Positions 34,047 through 44,060 of a stretch of 64,000 nucleotides of DNA are shown piece by piece (the stretch's first letter is position 1; every line of letters begins with the position of its first letter). The notes below the pieces were generated by a model that was not told where the DNA came from, did no database searches, and was given only the letters and a program-made list of their open reading frames with translations. A program made the position numbers and the translations under genes. Source of the stretch: Pyrinomonadaceae bacterium. Lineage in GTDB: Bacteria; Acidobacteriota; Blastocatellia; Pyrinomonadales; Pyrinomonadaceae. The stretch lies in contig JAIBCA010000043.1 in assembly GCA_019694345.1 (NCBI GenBank), forward strand, positions 1-64,000. The letters are read 5' to 3'.

Positions 34047-34733
34047 ATGCGAATAATGATCCTTATTTTGGCGTTTGCGGCCGCGGCAAGTGCTCAGCTG
34101 ACAGTTTTGAACACTTCCTCGACCGACACTCAGCCGGCGCAGATGTTTTATATCGAGGCCGACCTGTTGGTCAAACCGACATCCTACGCGACCGGTGGTT
34201 TTCAGTCCTACGGCTATCGTGCGGTCTACGGCCTCGACAAAAAGACCGAGGTCGGGATAAACGTATTCTACACCCGCAACGGAACAACTTCGCCGATCGA
34301 GGCGAATTTTGCCGTTAAGCGTCAGCTTTTCACCAGCGAAAAGCACGGCATCGCATCGACCGCCGGGCTCACCGCATTTGTGCCGCTCAACAGATCGGCG
34401 GGCAGCCGCACAATGACCGTTGGTTATGTAAATATCAGCAAAACATTCGACAAACTTCGCGGATTGCGTCTCACTGCCGGGGCTTACCGGGCCTTCAATA
34501 CCGGTAGCGATTTTGGTGCAAAGGGCGGTGTCACGCTGGCATTCGAACAGCCGTTATTCAAGCGTGTCAACGTGCTCGGTGATTGGTCGTCCGGTAAGAA
34601 CCGATTTGGCTATGCTGCCGCCGGACTGAGTTTTGCTCTCACGAAACGGCAAAACCTGACGGCCGCGTACAACTGGGGAAACAGCGGTGCGGGCAACAAC
34701 TTTTTGTCGATCTACTATTCAAATTCGTTTTAG
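34047..34733 (+). CDS. Outer-membrane beta-barrel-like protein, unknown function
   Basis: A 228-residue protein with a short signal peptide (cleaved after ASA, about residue 16). The rest shows alternating polar/hydrophobic residues with Gly and aromatic girdles (for example GFQSYGYRAVYGL, VGYVNISKTF, FGYAAAGLSF). It ends LSIYYSNSF, where the terminal phenylalanine is typical of outer-membrane proteins recognised by BamA. About 10-12 strands would fit the length. No family was recognised. Confidence 0.7.
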   Translation: MRIMILILAFAAAASAQLTVLNTSSTDTQPAQMFYIEADLLVKPTSYATGGFQSYGYRAVYGLDKKTEVGINVFYTRNGTTSPIEANFAVKRQLFTSEKHGIASTAGLTAFVPLNRSAGSRTMTVGYVNISKTFDKLRGLRLTAGAYRAFNTGSDFGAKGGVTLAFEQPLFKRVNVLGDWSSGKNRFGYAAAGLSFALTKRQNLTAAYNWGNSGAGNNFLSIYYSNSF

Positions 34734-34748
34734 GATGAGGTCAAAACG

Positions 34749-34780
34749 AAAGGGCACCGCGATCGATGGCGGTGCCCTTT
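34749..34780. terminator. Bidirectional terminator between convergent genes
   Basis: AAAGGGCACCGC pairs perfectly with GCGGTGCCCTTT (12 bp, 8-nt loop). The A- and T-ends make it usable in both directions, between the barrel-like protein gene and the gene at 34801-35673. Confidence 0.8.
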
Positions 34781-34800
34781 GCGTAAAACGGTAAACCAAA

Positions 34801-35673
34801 TTACGGGGTCATCATTACGCCGAAGTCAAAGAACTTCGAACCGACACCGGCGGCCGTGTTGGCGTTACCTGAGTTCAGCAGGTAAAAGCCGTACTCGCCC
34901 TTTTTGAGTTCGGTGGTCGGCGTGATCTTGAATACACCGTTGCCGAGGTCTTCCGCCTTGAGCCCAACGACATACTCGTCCGAAAGCCCGCCCTTTGAAC
35001 CCCACGAATTTGTCTTGGCGATCGTTACTTCGCGGTTATCGCTCCTCTGATTGAAGCGTACGAGCGTGAATTCATTCGGTGACGAGGGAATGCCGCTCGA
35101 GGTGTTCAGCCCGCCGCTCGAAGCGTCCAGGTAAAAGTAGAATACGGGTGTCGTCGTTTGGATCTGCAGAGAGGCATTTCGGCCCGGTAAGTTTGTTTTG
35201 GTTTTGACCTTTCCCAGTCCGAAAGGCGTCATTGACGCGGTGAATGCGCCGCCCGTGCGGTTCTGGCCCGACATCGAAGGCTGGATCTGGGTCATTTTAC
35301 GGACGCCGTCCTTTTCTTCGTACAAGTAAACACCGTAGCTATGCTTCGACATCGGGTCATTGGGATCACCGCCCTGTGACGCCGACGTGTTGCCGCCGCC
35401 GGAAACGACCGACTTGCCGCTCTTTGCCTCGAGCATCGCCGCGACCGTTTCATCGCTGACGCCGGCCTGTTTGAGCTTGATCAGCGAATCTGTCGAGAGG
35501 TCAAACTTGGTCGCCGAAGTTCTGATCTTACCGATGATGATCGAACTGCTGAGCCCGGCCTTTGTAAGCGAGATGACCTCGTCGTTGGTCATCGTCTCCT
35601 GTGCGACGACTGCAGTTGAGGACACAAGCACAAGCGAGAGGCACACGGCCAGAAAGCTGAATTTACGTTTCAT
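34801..35673 (-). CDS. Secreted protein of unknown function with N-terminal helical repeat
   Basis: A 290-residue protein with a signal peptide (cleaved after VVAQ, about residue 25). A helical domain follows at about 28-85 with a repeat-like pattern (NDEVISLTKAGLSSSIII, then STDSLIKLKQAGVSDETVAAMLEA), a module I associate with secreted proteins of Acidobacteriota and Bacteroidota. A Gly/Ser/Asn linker leads to a beta-rich C-terminal domain. GGAGGAG precedes the ATG. It follows the VWFA gene on the same strand after 58 bp. Function is unknown. Confidence 0.75.
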   Translation of the reverse strand: MKRKFSFLAVCLSLVLVSSTAVVAQETMTNDEVISLTKAGLSSSIIIGKIRTSATKFDLSTDSLIKLKQAGVSDETVAAMLEAKSGKSVVSGGGNTSASQGGDPNDPMSKHSYGVYLYEEKDGVRKMTQIQPSMSGQNRTGGAFTASMTPFGLGKVKTKTNLPGRNASLQIQTTTPVFYFYLDASSGGLNTSSGIPSSPNEFTLVRFNQRSDNREVTIAKTNSWGSKGGLSDEYVVGLKAEDLGNGVFKITPTTELKKGEYGFYLLNSGNANTAAGVGSKFFDFGVMMTP

Positions 35674-35731
35674 TTATACTCCTCCAATAAAGTTCAAGAA
35701 CAAAAATTTCGAATGATCGGATTTGCGCCAA

Positions 35732-36823
35732 CTATTGAGAACCGCGTCTGCGTCCGGGACGGTAGTTGTCCCTTGCACGAATATCCAGATCGGGCCGGTA
35801 CACTCGGACCTTTATGAAATAGCGGCTGTCGGGCGTTCGTTCACTGTTAGGATAATAACCCAAACTGTATGTTTTGCGAAGTTCTTCGGCGATCCGGGCA
35901 AATGCTTCGTTGAGGTTGGTGGCCGAAGTGACACGCTGCAGACGGCCGCCGGACCGCTCGGCCAGATCGCTGAGAAATTCGCGGGCAGCGGCATAGTCCT
36001 CTTCCTTTTCGCCCTTAACGAGCGGTGCTTCGACTACGTAAGGACGATCATTGTCGTCGTAGAGGATCTGGGCGTCCTTGCGGCGGATCTTGCGCACATC
36101 ATCAAAGGTATCGTATCGGATCGGGTAGATGAGCGTGTCGATCTCGTCAATATCGCGAAGCAGCCCTTTGGCCGTAGCTGTCACGCTTGTGGTATCGACA
36201 CCGTCGCTTAGGAGTACTATCGCCTTTCGCCCCTTAACGCTGCGAAGTTTTTCATTGAGAGCCGCATCGATCGCTGAATACAGACTCGTGCCGGAACCGA
36301 CCTTGGCCGCCTCGACCGCATACCGAAGGGCGAGCCGATTGTCGGTCGCCTCACACAGCACGCGGACCTTTTCGTCAAACGACACGACCATTACCCGGTC
36401 ACTCGGCCTGAGTTGAGCGATGAATGCCTTGGCGGCGGCCTGGATCTCGGGAAGCTTGAAGACGCTCGAATAGCTCATATCGAGCAACAGTGCGACCGTG
36501 AACGGTTCGTCGGAGTTTGAGAAATACGCGATCTCCTGCTCTTCGCCGTTCTCGAATATCTTGAATTCCGAACGATCAATGTCGGTGACGGGACGGCCCT
36601 TCCGAGTGTTTACACGCACCGGGACAGTGACCAGATCGGTCTCGATGCGAACGATGCCGTCGTCTTTTTCAGGTTTTGGGACAGAAACGGGCCTTGCCGA
36701 ATTGTCCGAAGTGCGGTCCTTGCGGGCGATGCTCTCGGAATAGCCCTTGACGCGGCCCGCTTGCCCGGCCGAATGAACGGCCGTCAAAGTCAGGATCGCA
36801 AAAAGGACGGTGGATCTGTACAT
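35732..36823 (-). CDS. Secreted VWFA-domain protein (acidobacterial type)
   Basis: A 363-residue protein with a signal peptide (about 1-19), a beta-strand region (about 50-105: RIETDLVTVPVRV, then FKIFENGEEQEI) and a von Willebrand factor A domain with the metal-ion site LLDMSYSS (DxSxS) and LLSDGVDTTS. This order matches the VWFA-related domain described in Acidobacteria (TIGR03436). The C-terminus ends in a strand YFIKVRVYRPDLDIR. It probably binds protein partners at the cell surface or in the periplasm. The gene is 13 bp downstream of a small secreted protein gene and upstream of 34801-35673, suggesting an operon. Confidence 0.88.
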   Translation of the reverse strand: MYRSTVLFAILTLTAVHSAGQAGRVKGYSESIARKDRTSDNSARPVSVPKPEKDDGIVRIETDLVTVPVRVNTRKGRPVTDIDRSEFKIFENGEEQEIAYFSNSDEPFTVALLLDMSYSSVFKLPEIQAAAKAFIAQLRPSDRVMVVSFDEKVRVLCEATDNRLALRYAVEAAKVGSGTSLYSAIDAALNEKLRSVKGRKAIVLLSDGVDTTSVTATAKGLLRDIDEIDTLIYPIRYDTFDDVRKIRRKDAQILYDDNDRPYVVEAPLVKGEKEEDYAAAREFLSDLAERSGGRLQRVTSATNLNEAFARIAEELRKTYSLGYYPNSERTPDSRYFIKVRVYRPDLDIRARDNYRPGRRRGSQ

Positions 36824-36836
36824 CGCGAGCCGGTTG

Positions 36837-37343
36837 TTAGTTCATGGGCATTCCGAGCAAAGCGTTCAAGGCGGTTTCGGTAGCCGCCGCCGGGTCGTCC
36901 GAAGAGGTCATATCCCAACGCCAGACGCCGCCAAGTTTGATCATATTCGCGGTGCCGTTGAAAACGAGTGAATTTCCTTCGATGGTGATCCGGCACGATG
37001 CGGGGACCGCGGCTTTGTTGCCAGTGACGACCGCGGTTCCAACGCGGATCTCCGACATACCGTCAAAAAGTTTACGCGTTGCGGCGGCATCCTCCGGGTT
37101 CTCGTTCAAACCGTTGACAAACTGACGAGCAAATTCGCTCGGGTCACCAGGCATCAGTTTCTGCACCGCAGGAGAGAAACTTACCACGTAAAAGAGCCCG
37201 GCCCAGTCCTGCTTTTGCAAAGTCTGATAGACCTTTAAGGCGGCAGCAGCGGCATCAGCGGCGTCTGTATTCGCGGTCTTCTGAGCGTTTGCGGCAAAGG
37301 CAAGCGTAAGGATAAGGCTAAGAATGGTAATTGCTTTTTTCAT
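36837..37343 (-). CDS. Small secreted protein, NTF2-like, unknown function
   Basis: About 168 residues from the ATG at 37343 that begins a signal peptide (cleaved after ANAQ, about residue 21). An upstream start at 37421 would place 26 non-signal residues first. The body resembles small cone-fold (NTF2/DUF4878-like) proteins: helix-rich start (AALKVYQTLQKQDW) and antiparallel strands ending LGGVWRWDM. It precedes the VWFA gene by 13 bp. No function is known. Confidence 0.68.
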   Translation of the reverse strand: MKKAITILSLILTLAFAANAQKTANTDAADAAAAALKVYQTLQKQDWAGLFYVVSFSPAVQKLMPGDPSEFARQFVNGLNENPEDAAATRKLFDGMSEIRVGTAVVTGNKAAVPASCRITIEGNSLVFNGTANMIKLGGVWRWDMTSSDDPAAATETALNALLGMPMN

Positions 37344-37427
37344 AAATGCGGTCGTTTCCGGATCCAAATCAGAGTTGATAGGGGACTGGTAAATTATACA
37401 CAAACGAGTGATTCCATCCAACGAATT

Positions 37428-40154
37428 CTATTTGCCGCCCGGAAATTGCAGAACAGACTCAAAAGCTGAACGAACCGCCAGGCGGTGAAGCGTAAGTTGT
37501 TCAAGCAGTTCAGCCGGCGAGGAAAGTCCCATCCGCTGAGCGATCGTCGACAGGACCGTCTGATTTCCCATCGAGAGGCGAGTAGTGCGGCCGACCGTTA
37601 ACCGAAGGTTGTGGTCGAGCGCGGCCAGGAAGCGGTAACCATTCGACAGATCCTGATATTCATTCGAGGTCAGCGATCTGCAACCGTGAAGCCGCTCGAG
37701 CATAAATGCCGTCGATCGGTCATCGCCATCATCGGGGACGTTATCCCTCAACTGCAGGTAACGCATCGCAAAATAGACGTCCAGCATTCCGCCTTTGCCG
37801 TATTTGATATCTACGTCCGAACCGCGACGCGTGCGTGCCCGCTGCGTCTCAAGGGCGTGCCGAATGCGTTCCGTCTCAGCCCGCAGAACCGCTTGATCAG
37901 CAGCCAGTGCCCGTTCGTGGATCAACCGGCGTGTGCCGTTCTCGACCGTGGAACCAAGAGCCCGGTCGCCGCCAACAGCACGCAGCTTAACAAATGCGAG
38001 CAACTCCCAAATGGCCGCCGTATCCTGCATATAGTTAAGAAACGACTCGCCGGAGATCGCACTCATTCCCTTCGAGCCGTATGGCCTCAGCCGCAGATCG
38101 ACGCGGTAAAGATTGCCGTCGCGGGTCATCGACGAGAGAACTGTGACAAATAACTCGGCCGCACGGCTGTAATACTCGGCGTTGGACACCGACGCACCCG
38201 TCACTGCCGAATCGTCATAGACCAGGATCAGATCGAGGTCTGAATCGTAGTCGAGGCCACGTCCGCCCAGCTTGCCGAGGGCCAGCACCGCGAGGCTAAG
38301 GCTGTCGCTGCTCGAGGAAAATCTTGCGTTGAGTTCGTCGAGTACCACTGTCAGAGCGGCCGAGATGCTGGCCTCGGCGAGTTTTGTCTGGAGCCGCTTT
38401 GCATCGCGGGTCGATATCGTCCCGAAGACATCCCGGACGACAATTCCGATCAGAAGCTTGGCCCACTCTTGACGCATCGACGACAGCCGCGGGCCAAATC
38501 CGGCGACTCCAATTACCGAGGAAGCCATCTTTGACTCGAAGTCGAGTTCCTCGGGGGCGGAGTTCGGGTCGGGAAGCGATGCGGCAAGCTGCGGACTGGC
38601 CGCGATCATCGACGCAAATCTCGGCGAGACGGACGCCAGACGATCAAGCACGGACATCTCATTGCCCTCCGCCGGAAGCTCGAATTCCGACTTTTCGATC
38701 GAGGCCAGTACGCCGGAACGTATTCGGTCAGCGGCGTTCGGTACAATTGAGATATCGGTGTCGCGGGTCGCGGCGTCGGCGGTTTCGCCGAAAATTCGTG
38801 AGAATACGCGGCTGACATTTTCAGAATGACGTAATAACAGCTCGTCAAAATCGCCGCCCGAGGCAAACGTGACCCGACGAGCAAGTAACGACCGCTTTTC
38901 ACCGCTATCCGGGACCGTGTGCGTCTGGATACCGTTCTCCATCTGCAGAACATGTTCGGTCCGGCGCAAGAATTCGTATGCCGCGGACAACCCGGAAAGC
39001 TCAGTCTCACTCAGATATCTCCTGTCGGTGAGACGTGAAAGACTGATCAAGGTGTGCGGGCATCGTAGCCAACGGTCATCGCCGCCGTGGGCAAGCTGGA
39101 GAGCCTGAGCCAGGAATTCGATCTCGCGGATGCCGCCTCGGCCGAGTTTGACGTCGAAACCGAATTTTCCGACGTTTTCACGGTCGATCTTTTCCTTTGA
39201 CAGCCGAACATTGCGTAACGCCTCCTCGACGGTCTCGCCCGACTCGAAGACCAACGGCTCGACCTTGGCAAAAAACTCGCCAAACAACTCGGTATCGCCC
39301 GCACATCCCCGCGAACGTATCAAAACCTGACGTTCCCAGGGGCGTGCCTCGTTCAGGTGATACCTGACAGTATCGGCGACGGACATTGTCAGTGCCCCGA
39401 GAGAGCCGTGCGGCCGCAGACGCAGATCAACGCGATAGGCCGCCCCTTCGCCGATCTGCTGACCGACCAGCTTGGTCAAGAATTCGGCAAGTTTGACGAA
39501 GTATTCGCGGTTCGTCACTGCTCCGCGGCTGCCGATGCCGGAGGTCGTGCCTTCGTTCGAATACAAGAACAGAAGGTCGATGTCCGATGAATAATTCAAT
39601 TCGCGTGAACCGAGCTTGCCGAGGGCGGCAATGCAGAACCGAGCCGGCCGCAACCGGCCCTTTTCGTCGGTTTCCTGCGGCGTCCCGAAGCGATTGTCCA
39701 TTTCGCGGCGGGCGAGCTTCAGGGACGATTCGAGAATGGCGTCAGCCAGATTTGATATCTCTTCGGTGATCTCGGCGATCGTGGCGAGTCGCCGTATGTC
39801 GCGAAGATATATCCGCAACAGCTCTCGACGGCGAAAGCGAGCAAAAAGTACCTGCGGATCGAGCTGCGATCGGGTCATCGAAAAACGTGCGAGGGATTCG
39901 AGCAGTTCGTCCTTGCCGCGAACCCCCGAATCGCGACGCTTGCGGCCAAGCCACCAGATATGATCGGGGTGCTGCAGCATCGTAGTGGCGAGCAGGGGAC
40001 TGAACGCCGCAAGAGTCAGAACGTCCGACAAAAGCGGTTCGTTCCGCGCGAGTTTGACCGCCGCCGACGGATGCTTTTCCTCCAGCTGAGATAGAAACCG
40101 TCTGGCCGACTCGGGATCGGGCAGATCTCGTATGATGTGGGCTTCAATATTCAT
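37428..40154 (-). CDS. glnE: Bifunctional glutamine synthetase adenylyltransferase/deadenylase
   Basis: A 908-residue protein, near the usual GlnE length (about 950). It has two nucleotidyltransferase domains in tandem: an N-terminal one with [18 protein letters not shown] and a C-terminal one with [19 protein letters not shown], each with the GSxxDxD-type metal motif and each followed by a helical PII-uridylyl-type domain. The N-terminal half removes and the C-terminal half adds AMP on glutamine synthetase, according to glutamine and PII state. The start (ATG 40154) overlaps the stop of the sigma-54 activator gene in ATGA, so the two are translated together. That coupling ties the activator to nitrogen control. 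Confidence 0.96.
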   Translation of the reverse strand: MNIEAHIIRDLPDPESARRFLSQLEEKHPSAAVKLARNEPLLSDVLTLAAFSPLLATTMLQHPDHIWWLGRKRRDSGVRGKDELLESLARFSMTRSQLDPQVLFARFRRRELLRIYLRDIRRLATIAEITEEISNLADAILESSLKLARREMDNRFGTPQETDEKGRLRPARFCIAALGKLGSRELNYSSDIDLLFLYSNEGTTSGIGSRGAVTNREYFVKLAEFLTKLVGQQIGEGAAYRVDLRLRPHGSLGALTMSVADTVRYHLNEARPWERQVLIRSRGCAGDTELFGEFFAKVEPLVFESGETVEEALRNVRLSKEKIDRENVGKFGFDVKLGRGGIREIEFLAQALQLAHGGDDRWLRCPHTLISLSRLTDRRYLSETELSGLSAAYEFLRRTEHVLQMENGIQTHTVPDSGEKRSLLARRVTFASGGDFDELLLRHSENVSRVFSRIFGETADAATRDTDISIVPNAADRIRSGVLASIEKSEFELPAEGNEMSVLDRLASVSPRFASMIAASPQLAASLPDPNSAPEELDFESKMASSVIGVAGFGPRLSSMRQEWAKLLIGIVVRDVFGTISTRDAKRLQTKLAEASISAALTVVLDELNARFSSSSDSLSLAVLALGKLGGRGLDYDSDLDLILVYDDSAVTGASVSNAEYYSRAAELFVTVLSSMTRDGNLYRVDLRLRPYGSKGMSAISGESFLNYMQDTAAIWELLAFVKLRAVGGDRALGSTVENGTRRLIHERALAADQAVLRAETERIRHALETQRARTRRGSDVDIKYGKGGMLDVYFAMRYLQLRDNVPDDGDDRSTAFMLERLHGCRSLTSNEYQDLSNGYRFLAALDHNLRLTVGRTTRLSMGNQTVLSTIAQRMGLSSPAELLEQLTLHRLAVRSAFESVLQFPGGK

Positions 40155-41659
40155 TTGCGAAAGCGTTGCGGGTCGATGTTGTACTTGCGTATCTTGTAGC
40201 CTACGATCCGCTCGGTCGAATCGAGCATTTTTGCGGCCTTTGCCACATTTCCCCTTGTTGATTTGAGCGTGTCCTGAATGAGGTCGCTCTCGAAAGCCTC
40301 GACCGCCGAGGTCAGCGTGACTCGCGTCTCGGTTCCGCTATTTTCGGCCGTCTGCAGTGTCGGAGGCAAATGATGGCCGTGTATCACGTTTGAATCACAC
40401 ACGATCACCGCTCGCTCGATCGCATTTTCAAGTTCGCGGACATTGCCGGGAAAATGGTATGCCGTGAGCATATCGATCGCCGGGGTCGAGATGCGGCGAA
40501 CGCGTTTTTGGTGCTCGCGTTCGTATTTTTCCAAAAAATGTTCTGCCAGCAAAAGGATATCAGCCTTTCGCTCACGCAGCGGCGGAAGGAATATCGTGAA
40601 CCCGTTGATCCGATAGAACAGATCCTCGCGAAACCGGGCCTGAGCGATCTCGGACTCCAGGTCTTTAGTTGAAGCGGTAATGAACCGTACATTGACCTTG
40701 ACCGTCTCGCCGCCGCCGAGCCGCTCAAACTCGCCCTCGCGTATCGCCCGCAACAACCTTGCCTGCGTATGCGGCGAAAGGTCTCCGATCTCGTCGAGAA
40801 AAAGTGTGCCGCCGTCTGCAAGTTCGAGCCGTCCTTTTTTTCGCGTTGCGGCTCCGTCAAAGGCGCCTTTTTCGTGACCGAATAGCTCACTTTCGATCAA
40901 TGATCCGGGCAATGCGGCACAGTTGACCTTGACGAAAGGGCGTTTGGCCCTGAGGCTGTTGTAATGGATCGAATTCGCGATCAGCTCTTTGCCGGTCCCG
41001 CTCTCGCCGCGGAGCAGAACGGTGGCATTTGAACGAGCTACCTGTGCGGCCTGGTCGTACACCTGCCGCATCGGGCTGGAATTTCCGATAAGGTGGCTGA
41101 ACCCATACTTTTCTTTCAGCTCTTGTTTGAGGTGTGAGTTCTCCTCGATCAGCTTTCGGCTCTGTTCGTTGACGGTCTGTTCGATCCGCATTGCCTGAGC
41201 GATCAGGCCCGCAATTACCTTGAGCAGCTTGATCAGGTCATTTTCGGCAACCCTTGCCGCAGGGCGAAACCCGATAGCGACCATTCCGGCAGTCGATCCG
41301 CGCATCACGATCGGTGCGGCGATGAGCATTTTTGTGCCGGTCCCGAACGCGAGGAACTGCAGAGCCGGGTCTGCCCCGAGATCATCGATCACGAATGGGG
41401 ACGACGAGTTGAATATCTTCCAGAGACTGCTTTTTGTGATTCGCGTTTCCAGCCGTCTGAAATCCGCCGCACCGATGCCGCTGGAGGCCAGAATATCGGC
41501 GAACTCCCGATCGGCCCGGCGCCGAGCCACGAACGCGACGCTGGCGGAAAAAGCGTTTGCGAGATTTTCGATAACGGAGGAGCTGCCTGAGCGAATGCCG
41601 TCAGCCTCGGCAAGCGAGGCCGAGGCCCGAGCAATGAAATCAACATGGTCAACTCTCAT
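40151..41659 (-). CDS. GAF-AAA+-Fis sigma-54-dependent activator (NifA/NtrC class)
   Basis: About 502 residues. A GAF sensor domain covers about 25-165. A short coiled linker and the AAA+ domain follow, with Walker A GESGTGKE (221-228 counted from the TTG at 41668), Walker B LFLDEIGD and arginine-finger region. The C-terminal Fis-type helix-turn-helix is [23 protein letters not shown], NifA-like. The sigma-54 contact loop reads GAFDGA instead of the nearly invariant GAFTGA, at about 268-273. The ATG at 41659 is chosen; the TTG at 41668 is also possible. It is coupled to glnE by a 4-bp overlap. A likely target type, a sigma-54 promoter, is found at 25696-25712. Confidence 0.92.
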   Translation of the reverse strand: MRVDHVDFIARASASLAEADGIRSGSSSVIENLANAFSASVAFVARRRADREFADILASSGIGAADFRRLETRITKSSLWKIFNSSSPFVIDDLGADPALQFLAFGTGTKMLIAAPIVMRGSTAGMVAIGFRPAARVAENDLIKLLKVIAGLIAQAMRIEQTVNEQSRKLIEENSHLKQELKEKYGFSHLIGNSSPMRQVYDQAAQVARSNATVLLRGESGTGKELIANSIHYNSLRAKRPFVKVNCAALPGSLIESELFGHEKGAFDGAATRKKGRLELADGGTLFLDEIGDLSPHTQARLLRAIREGEFERLGGGETVKVNVRFITASTKDLESEIAQARFREDLFYRINGFTIFLPPLRERKADILLLAEHFLEKYEREHQKRVRRISTPAIDMLTAYHFPGNVRELENAIERAVIVCDSNVIHGHHLPPTLQTAENSGTETRVTLTSAVEAFESDLIQDTLKSTRGNVAKAAKMLDSTERIVGYKIRKYNIDPQRFRK

Positions 41660-41883
41660 ATCCGACAAAAATGTAGGACTCTGAACAAAAAGGCCTCAAA
41701 TGTCGAGTATAACCGCCAGATCGATTTTTGAGCATTCAGCAGCGGCAGGTTCTGACACCCATCTGATAATTTGCAAACAAGATCGTCCAGAATTCCGCCG
41801 GATAGCAACACCCGAGATTGCCGAGGATATGGTAATTGGTTCGGAGAACGACTTCGCGGGCCGATCTGCGATAATATCGAACT

Positions 41884-42777
41884 GTGACCAGCCGTATCGA
41901 GATCATCGCCACCGAAGAGCATTTCAAAATGCGTCTCGACGACCTGTTGTTCGACCGTTTCAACGGATTGAGCAAGATGTACCTTCGCGAGATCGTTAAG
42001 AACGAGTTGTGCGAGGTAAACGGGCGGTCTGAGAATATCGGATACAGGCTCAAGCCCAACGACCTGATCGAGATATACGTCGATGAGTCTCGGGCGACAG
42101 CGATGCGGCCGGAAAACGTACAGATCGACGTCCATTACGAAGACAGCGATCTGATCGTCGTTAACAAGCCGCCGGGAATGCTTGTCCATCCGACCCACCG
42201 CGATAAGAACGGCACGCTGCTCAATGCATTGAGTTATTATCTGAATTCCGGGAATGGTGAGAACGGCTCGAAGCACGTTCGTGCGGGTTTGATCCATCGG
42301 TTGGATAAACAAACATCCGGCCTAATGGTAGTCGCCAAGACGTCGCGAGCCCATCGGATCCTGGCCGAGCATTTCAAACGAAAGATCGTTGAAAAGAGAT
42401 ATTTGGCGATGGTGGACGGTGTGATCGACGATGACCTCGGGACGATATCGAAGCCGATCGGCCGATTTGCCGAACTCAAATTGTGGGACGTCAAGGAAGA
42501 CGGCAAACCGGCTGAGACCCGGTTTTGTGTCAAGTTCCGAACGGCAAACGCGACGCTGGTCGAACTAGAGCCGGTCACCGGCCGGACCAACCAACTCCGG
42601 ATACACTGTGCATCGATCGGGCATCCGATCATCGGCGATACCGAACGCGGCGGCAGCAAAAACGAACGCCTGATGCTGCATGCCTGGAGGCTGGCGTTCC
42701 GGCACCCGAGCGGCGGACGCCGGCTCGAGTTTGAATGCCCCGCCGACTTTGCCGACGTCGATCACTTAGCGGCCTGA
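41884..42777 (+). CDS. RluA/RluD-family 23S rRNA pseudouridine synthase
   Basis: A 297-residue protein with an N-terminal S4 RNA-binding domain (RLDDLLFDRFNGLSKMYLREIV) and the pseudouridine synthase domain. The catalytic motif is HRLDKQTSGLMVVAKT with its aspartate, and GRTNQLRIHCASIGHPIIGD closes the family signature. The start is GTG at 41884; no Shine-Dalgarno sequence is visible. The 3' end overlaps the convergent protease gene by 16 bp. Which uridines it modifies cannot be told; RluD is the closest pattern because of the S4 domain. Confidence 0.9.
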   Translation: MTSRIEIIATEEHFKMRLDDLLFDRFNGLSKMYLREIVKNELCEVNGRSENIGYRLKPNDLIEIYVDESRATAMRPENVQIDVHYEDSDLIVVNKPPGMLVHPTHRDKNGTLLNALSYYLNSGNGENGSKHVRAGLIHRLDKQTSGLMVVAKTSRAHRILAEHFKRKIVEKRYLAMVDGVIDDDLGTISKPIGRFAELKLWDVKEDGKPAETRFCVKFRTANATLVELEPVTGRTNQLRIHCASIGHPIIGDTERGGSKNERLMLHAWRLAFRHPSGGRRLEFECPADFADVDHLAA

Positions 42778-43760
42778 AGAACGATATCGAACGCCCGGTT
42801 GGCCGAGCTTTTCCTGAATGCGATGGCCAGCGAATACGACTTGCCCGCCTCGAGCGTGTAACAGCCTTCGCCGTATCCGTCACGATAAACGCCGTCGGTG
42901 TAGAGAGTGTTCGACCAGATCTTGTAGCAATATCGGCCGGCGGATCTGAACGTCCAGGAGTTAGAGTGCTGCTTCTTCGAGGAATCGAGCACAAAGTGCT
43001 GCCGTGAGCCTCCCGAGCCAAATTCCATCACGATATGTTCCCACGTCTGGCCGGCAGCCGTGTTAAGTACGTCGGTCACGTAAAAACGGCCGAGCGGGAC
43101 CGCCGCCCTCGCTCCATAGAGCACCTGGATGCCCTTCACGTCCAGTTCGCTGAGTTGACCGTCGTTATTCCAACGCGGGTTACAGTAATTCATCACAGAA
43201 TACGGATCGTACGCCGTCAACAGCCATCCGCCGCTCTTTGAGGACTCGGCCTTGCATGTGGAATCGGCACGATCCTGTTCGTGCATCAGGCCAAGAGCGT
43301 GCCCAAACTCATGGACGGCTATTGATGAAATGCAAGAACGCCGTTTGTTCGGTGCCTGGCAAACGGGCGAAAAGTTCTTGAACGTGAAGTTGAGCTCCAT
43401 CCCATTACGTCGTCCGTCCATAAAACGCCCGACGCCGGAATTTGACCGTGTGTCCGTGATCAGAATGCGAATACCTCTGCTAGCCTGCGTGCAGGCTGCC
43501 CAATTGTAAAAATTTACTTTCGCGGCACGCTGCCACGTGTCGATCACGGCGGCCTTCACCCAGCCGGATTCGGTTTCCCAACCGTTGGGATTCTCCCAGC
43601 AAACAGGAATGTAGGTGATACCGTCGCTGCTTGCCGGCCACTGCCACCCGGCACCGGAACTTGCATTTGCCCGCATATCGGTCTGAGCGCTGATGTCCGC
43701 GATCGCGGCAAAGAAGAGAAAAACGAAGATAACAGCGTACGAGTGAAATTTGATCGTCAT
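42762..43760 (-). CDS. Secreted astacin/matrixin-like zinc metalloprotease
   Basis: A 332-residue protein with a signal peptide (about 1-25). The catalytic domain covers about 45-220, with the zinc site HEFGHALGLMHEQDR (HExxHxxGxxHxxxR, astacin-type long motif) and the Met-turn SVMNYC. A C-terminal domain of about 110 residues after GARAAV has Gly/Tyr/Ser-rich beta strands and may bind a ligand or calcium. It shares 16 bp with the convergent pseudouridine synthase gene. No propeptide of the vertebrate astacin type is obvious. Confidence 0.88.
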   Translation of the reverse strand: MTIKFHSYAVIFVFLFFAAIADISAQTDMRANASSGAGWQWPASSDGITYIPVCWENPNGWETESGWVKAAVIDTWQRAAKVNFYNWAACTQASRGIRILITDTRSNSGVGRFMDGRRNGMELNFTFKNFSPVCQAPNKRRSCISSIAVHEFGHALGLMHEQDRADSTCKAESSKSGGWLLTAYDPYSVMNYCNPRWNNDGQLSELDVKGIQVLYGARAAVPLGRFYVTDVLNTAAGQTWEHIVMEFGSGGSRQHFVLDSSKKQHSNSWTFRSAGRYCYKIWSNTLYTDGVYRDGYGEGCYTLEAGKSYSLAIAFRKSSANRAFDIVLQAAK

Positions 43761-44060
43761 ATTTTACCGTTCGGGGAGGCAATATTTACGATCGCGAATG
43801 GTAAACCGCAGCACCCGCGAAGCTATGTGGCTATGGATGCCCTTTGTGCCAAAACAAGTTGTCAAAAATATCGCGAACAGATCGATCCGGTCGACAAAAA
43901 AAATAAAAAAAATATGTAATGGAATTCTCCAAAACGACATATATAGGGTGGATGAACGAAAAGTCATTCAAAAGCGAAAAAGAGCCTGGCAGAGTGCTGA
44001 CTTTCTCCGTCGCCTTGAATGAGTTCGATCCACAACCCCTCGAACTAAGGAGACAGCTAA
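43761..44060. other. AT-rich spacer upstream of the orphan gene
   Basis: This 300-bp region is clearly more AT-rich than its surroundings, with an A/T run around 43895-43915 and a TATATA at about 43940. A reading frame beginning at 43919 is a shadow of the gene at 44061. No RNA gene is visible; it probably holds the promoter of that gene. Confidence 0.5.

Noticed and set aside
41656-42312. 218-codon minus-strand ORF
   Set aside because: It is antisense to the pseudouridine synthase gene and has no recognisable domain.
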